Positions 62,978 to 64,000 of a stretch of 64,000 nucleotides of DNA are shown one piece after another; the stretch's first letter is position 1; every line of letters starts with the position of its first letter. The notes below the pieces were generated by a model. That model was not told the DNA's origin. It did not search any database and saw nothing but the letters and a program-made list of their open reading frames with translations. This DNA comes from CBDFHC01 sp965247585 (GTDB taxonomy: Bacteria; Chloroflexota; Dehalococcoidia; Lucifugimonadales; GCA-2712585): contig CBDFHC010000005.1 of NCBI GenBank assembly GCA_965247585.1, forward strand, positions 682,001 to 746,000. The letters are read 5' to 3'. The translations under genes and the position numbers were made by a program.

Positions 62978-63352
62978 CTACCCATACCCCATCCGCTCCA
63001 GCTCCCCCTCCCCCATCCCCAGGTAGTGCCCCACCTCGTGAAAAATCGTCTTCCTCACCTCCAGCGCCACCTCCTCCTTGGTGCGGCACATCGCCTCAAT
63101 GGGACGCTGAAACAGCCAGATCACGTTTGGGAGCAGCGCCAGGTCTCCACCCCACTCCGCCTTCGGCACCCCACCAAAAAGCCCCAACACCTCCTCGGAG
63201 TGCTCCAGGTCCGCCTCGCCCAACACCGCCGCGCTGGCCCACTCCTCCACCACCACGTCCAGGTTGTCCAATTCCCGCCGAATCTCCTCCGGCACCTCCA
63301 GGAACGAGCGCCGCGCCAGCTCCTCGAACTCCTCACGCCGAAGCCGGATCAA
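62978..63352 (-). CDS. Zincin-like metallopeptidase family protein
   Basis: 124 residues with HExxH-type FHEVGHYLGMGEGELERMGYG, the PF06262-type signature with the third ligand downstream. The N-terminus RREEFEELARRSFLEVPEEI is helical. The TTG start overlaps the nfo stop. A protease activity is predicted but not shown for the family. Confidence 0.82.
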   Translation of the reverse strand: MIRLRREEFEELARRSFLEVPEEIRRELDNLDVVVEEWASAAVLGEADLEHSEEVLGLFGGVPKAEWGGDLALLPNVIWLFQRPIEAMCRTKEEVALEVRKTIFHEVGHYLGMGEGELERMGYG

Positions 63353-64000
63353 CGCGAAATCCTCAGCTTCTCTCTGATCCCCTTCAGGATGTCCAGGTTA
63401 GCCTGGTCCGGGCCTCCCCCTTCGAAGCCGGGCACCTCCAGAAAGAAGGGCACGCTGCCGAAGGCGGGATGCGCCATGATGTTTTCGAAACCGCTTATCC
63501 CCAGGTGACCCTCGCCTATGTTGTCGTGCCGGTCCACCCCGGAGCCCAACGGCCGCTTCGAGTCGTTGGCGTGTACCGCCGCCAGCCGCTCCAGCCCTAT
63601 CTCCCGGTCGAACTCCTCCATCGCCGCGTCTAACCCCTCCTTCGATGTGACGTCGTATCCCGCCGCGTAGCTGTGCTGCGTATCCAGGCACACCCTCAGC
63701 CGCGGACTACCCACCGTCTTGATTATTCGGCCCAGCTCTGCGAAGTTGGCCCCTATGTGCTGCCCCATTCCGGCGGTGTTCTCCAGAGTAAGCCACGGCC
63801 CCTCCGGCGAGCCTTCCAGCACCTCAATGATGCTGTCCACCGTCTGCTTTAGAATAGCGTCGTAGCCCGCCCCCTTGTGGCTGCCCGGGTGGAAGATTAT
63901 CCCCTCCGCACCCACGTCCGCCGCCAGGTGCATATAGTTGGTCAGCGACTTGACGCCCTTCTGTACAATCTCCGGGTTCGGGTTCCCCAGGTTGATAAGA
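63349..64000 (-). CDS. nfo: Deoxyribonuclease IV (AP endonuclease), N-terminus outside window
   Basis: Cleaves DNA at abasic sites. The visible part, about 217 codons, runs to the window edge. Family blocks: IIFHPGSHKGAG, LTLENTAGMGQHIG (metal-binding Glu), RVCLDTQHSYAAGYD (Asp and His), and AVHANDSKRPLGSGVDRHDNIG. Upstream it still matches, at LINLGNPNPEIVQKGVKSL. Couples with the metallopeptidase gene by a four-base overlap. Confidence 0.93.
   Translation of the reverse strand, partial: LINLGNPNPEIVQKGVKSLTNYMHLAADVGAEGIIFHPGSHKGAGYDAILKQTVDSIIEVLEGSPEGPWLTLENTAGMGQHIGANFAELGRIIKTVGSPRLRVCLDTQHSYAAGYDVTSKEGLDAAMEEFDREIGLERLAAVHANDSKRPLGSGVDRHDNIGEGHLGISGFENIMAHPAFGSVPFFLEVPGFEGGGPDQANLDILKGIREKLRISR

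Overview
The window comes from a GC-rich bacterial chromosome, most likely an uncultivated Chloroflexota (Dehalococcoidia or SAR202-like). This is inferred from gene content: a complex I operon without nuoE, nuoF or nuoG, a type-E succinate dehydrogenase (sdhA-sdhB-sdhE), a LexA gene with a Gram-positive-type GAAC-N4-GTTC operator, and the selenocysteine system seen through selB and a UGSC selenoprotein. No rRNA, tRNA or CRISPR array was recognised.

Layout. 1-0.57 kb: the edge of a minus-strand gene built of 75-residue repeats. 0.9-6.5 kb: argS, trpS, an inositol-monophosphatase-family gene, and a two-gene unit whose second gene is a UGA-recoded selenoprotein with a fitting SECIS hairpin. 6.6-13.7 kb: accessory metabolism (dehydrogenase, MFS transporter, enoyl-CoA hydratase, amidohydrolase, alpha/beta hydrolase). 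13.8-20.1 kb: a frame-broken pentapeptide-TIR gene, hisS, rel, rpsT and lexA. 20.7-24.4 kb: a surface/export-type operon (DUF1800, DUF1501, NHL propeller). 25.7-29.5 kb: isocitrate and malate dehydrogenases and an aminomutase-like gene. 30.1-33.9 kb: an island-like segment bounded by about 145-bp direct repeats of the sdhE 3' end, carrying a HEAT/NHL lipoprotein gene and a three-gene operon of unknown function. 33.8-38.9 kb: sdhE, sdhB, sdhA, a Nudix hydrolase and NAD kinase. 39.2-42.1 kb: a secreted beta-helix protein gene with an in-frame stop. 42.2-42.9 kb: a toxin fragment and a DUF6941-like gene. 43.0-53.5 kb: the nuoABCDHIJKLMN operon. 53.9-64 kb: a broken toxin-antitoxin pair, a PHP phosphoesterase, holA, the selB-nurA-HAS-herA operon, and small genes ending in nfo.

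The most striking layer is between the genes. A structured repeat of about 110-145 bp (called Element A here) occurs 17 times, complete or partial, always in the same orientation, even between two minus-strand genes. It holds up to three hairpins, and the hairpins show compensatory changes between copies. Two copies were hit at the same nucleotide of hairpin 1 by different short insertions with terminal inverted repeats and a 5-bp CTCTG target duplication. A related insertion lies near 56.4 kb. Element A copies also run into the broken ends of two toxin genes.

Functionally the window links translation (three aminoacyl-tRNA synthetases, S20, SelB), stress and repair control (Rel, LexA, NurA-HerA, HolA, Nfo) and aerobic-type respiration (TCA dehydrogenases, SdhABE, complex I). 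Several genes look interrupted by a single event: TIR by an 8-bp repeat gain, the lipoprotein by TGA at the lipobox cysteine, and the secreted beta-helix protein by TAA. Each is either biology or an assembly error, and reads would decide.
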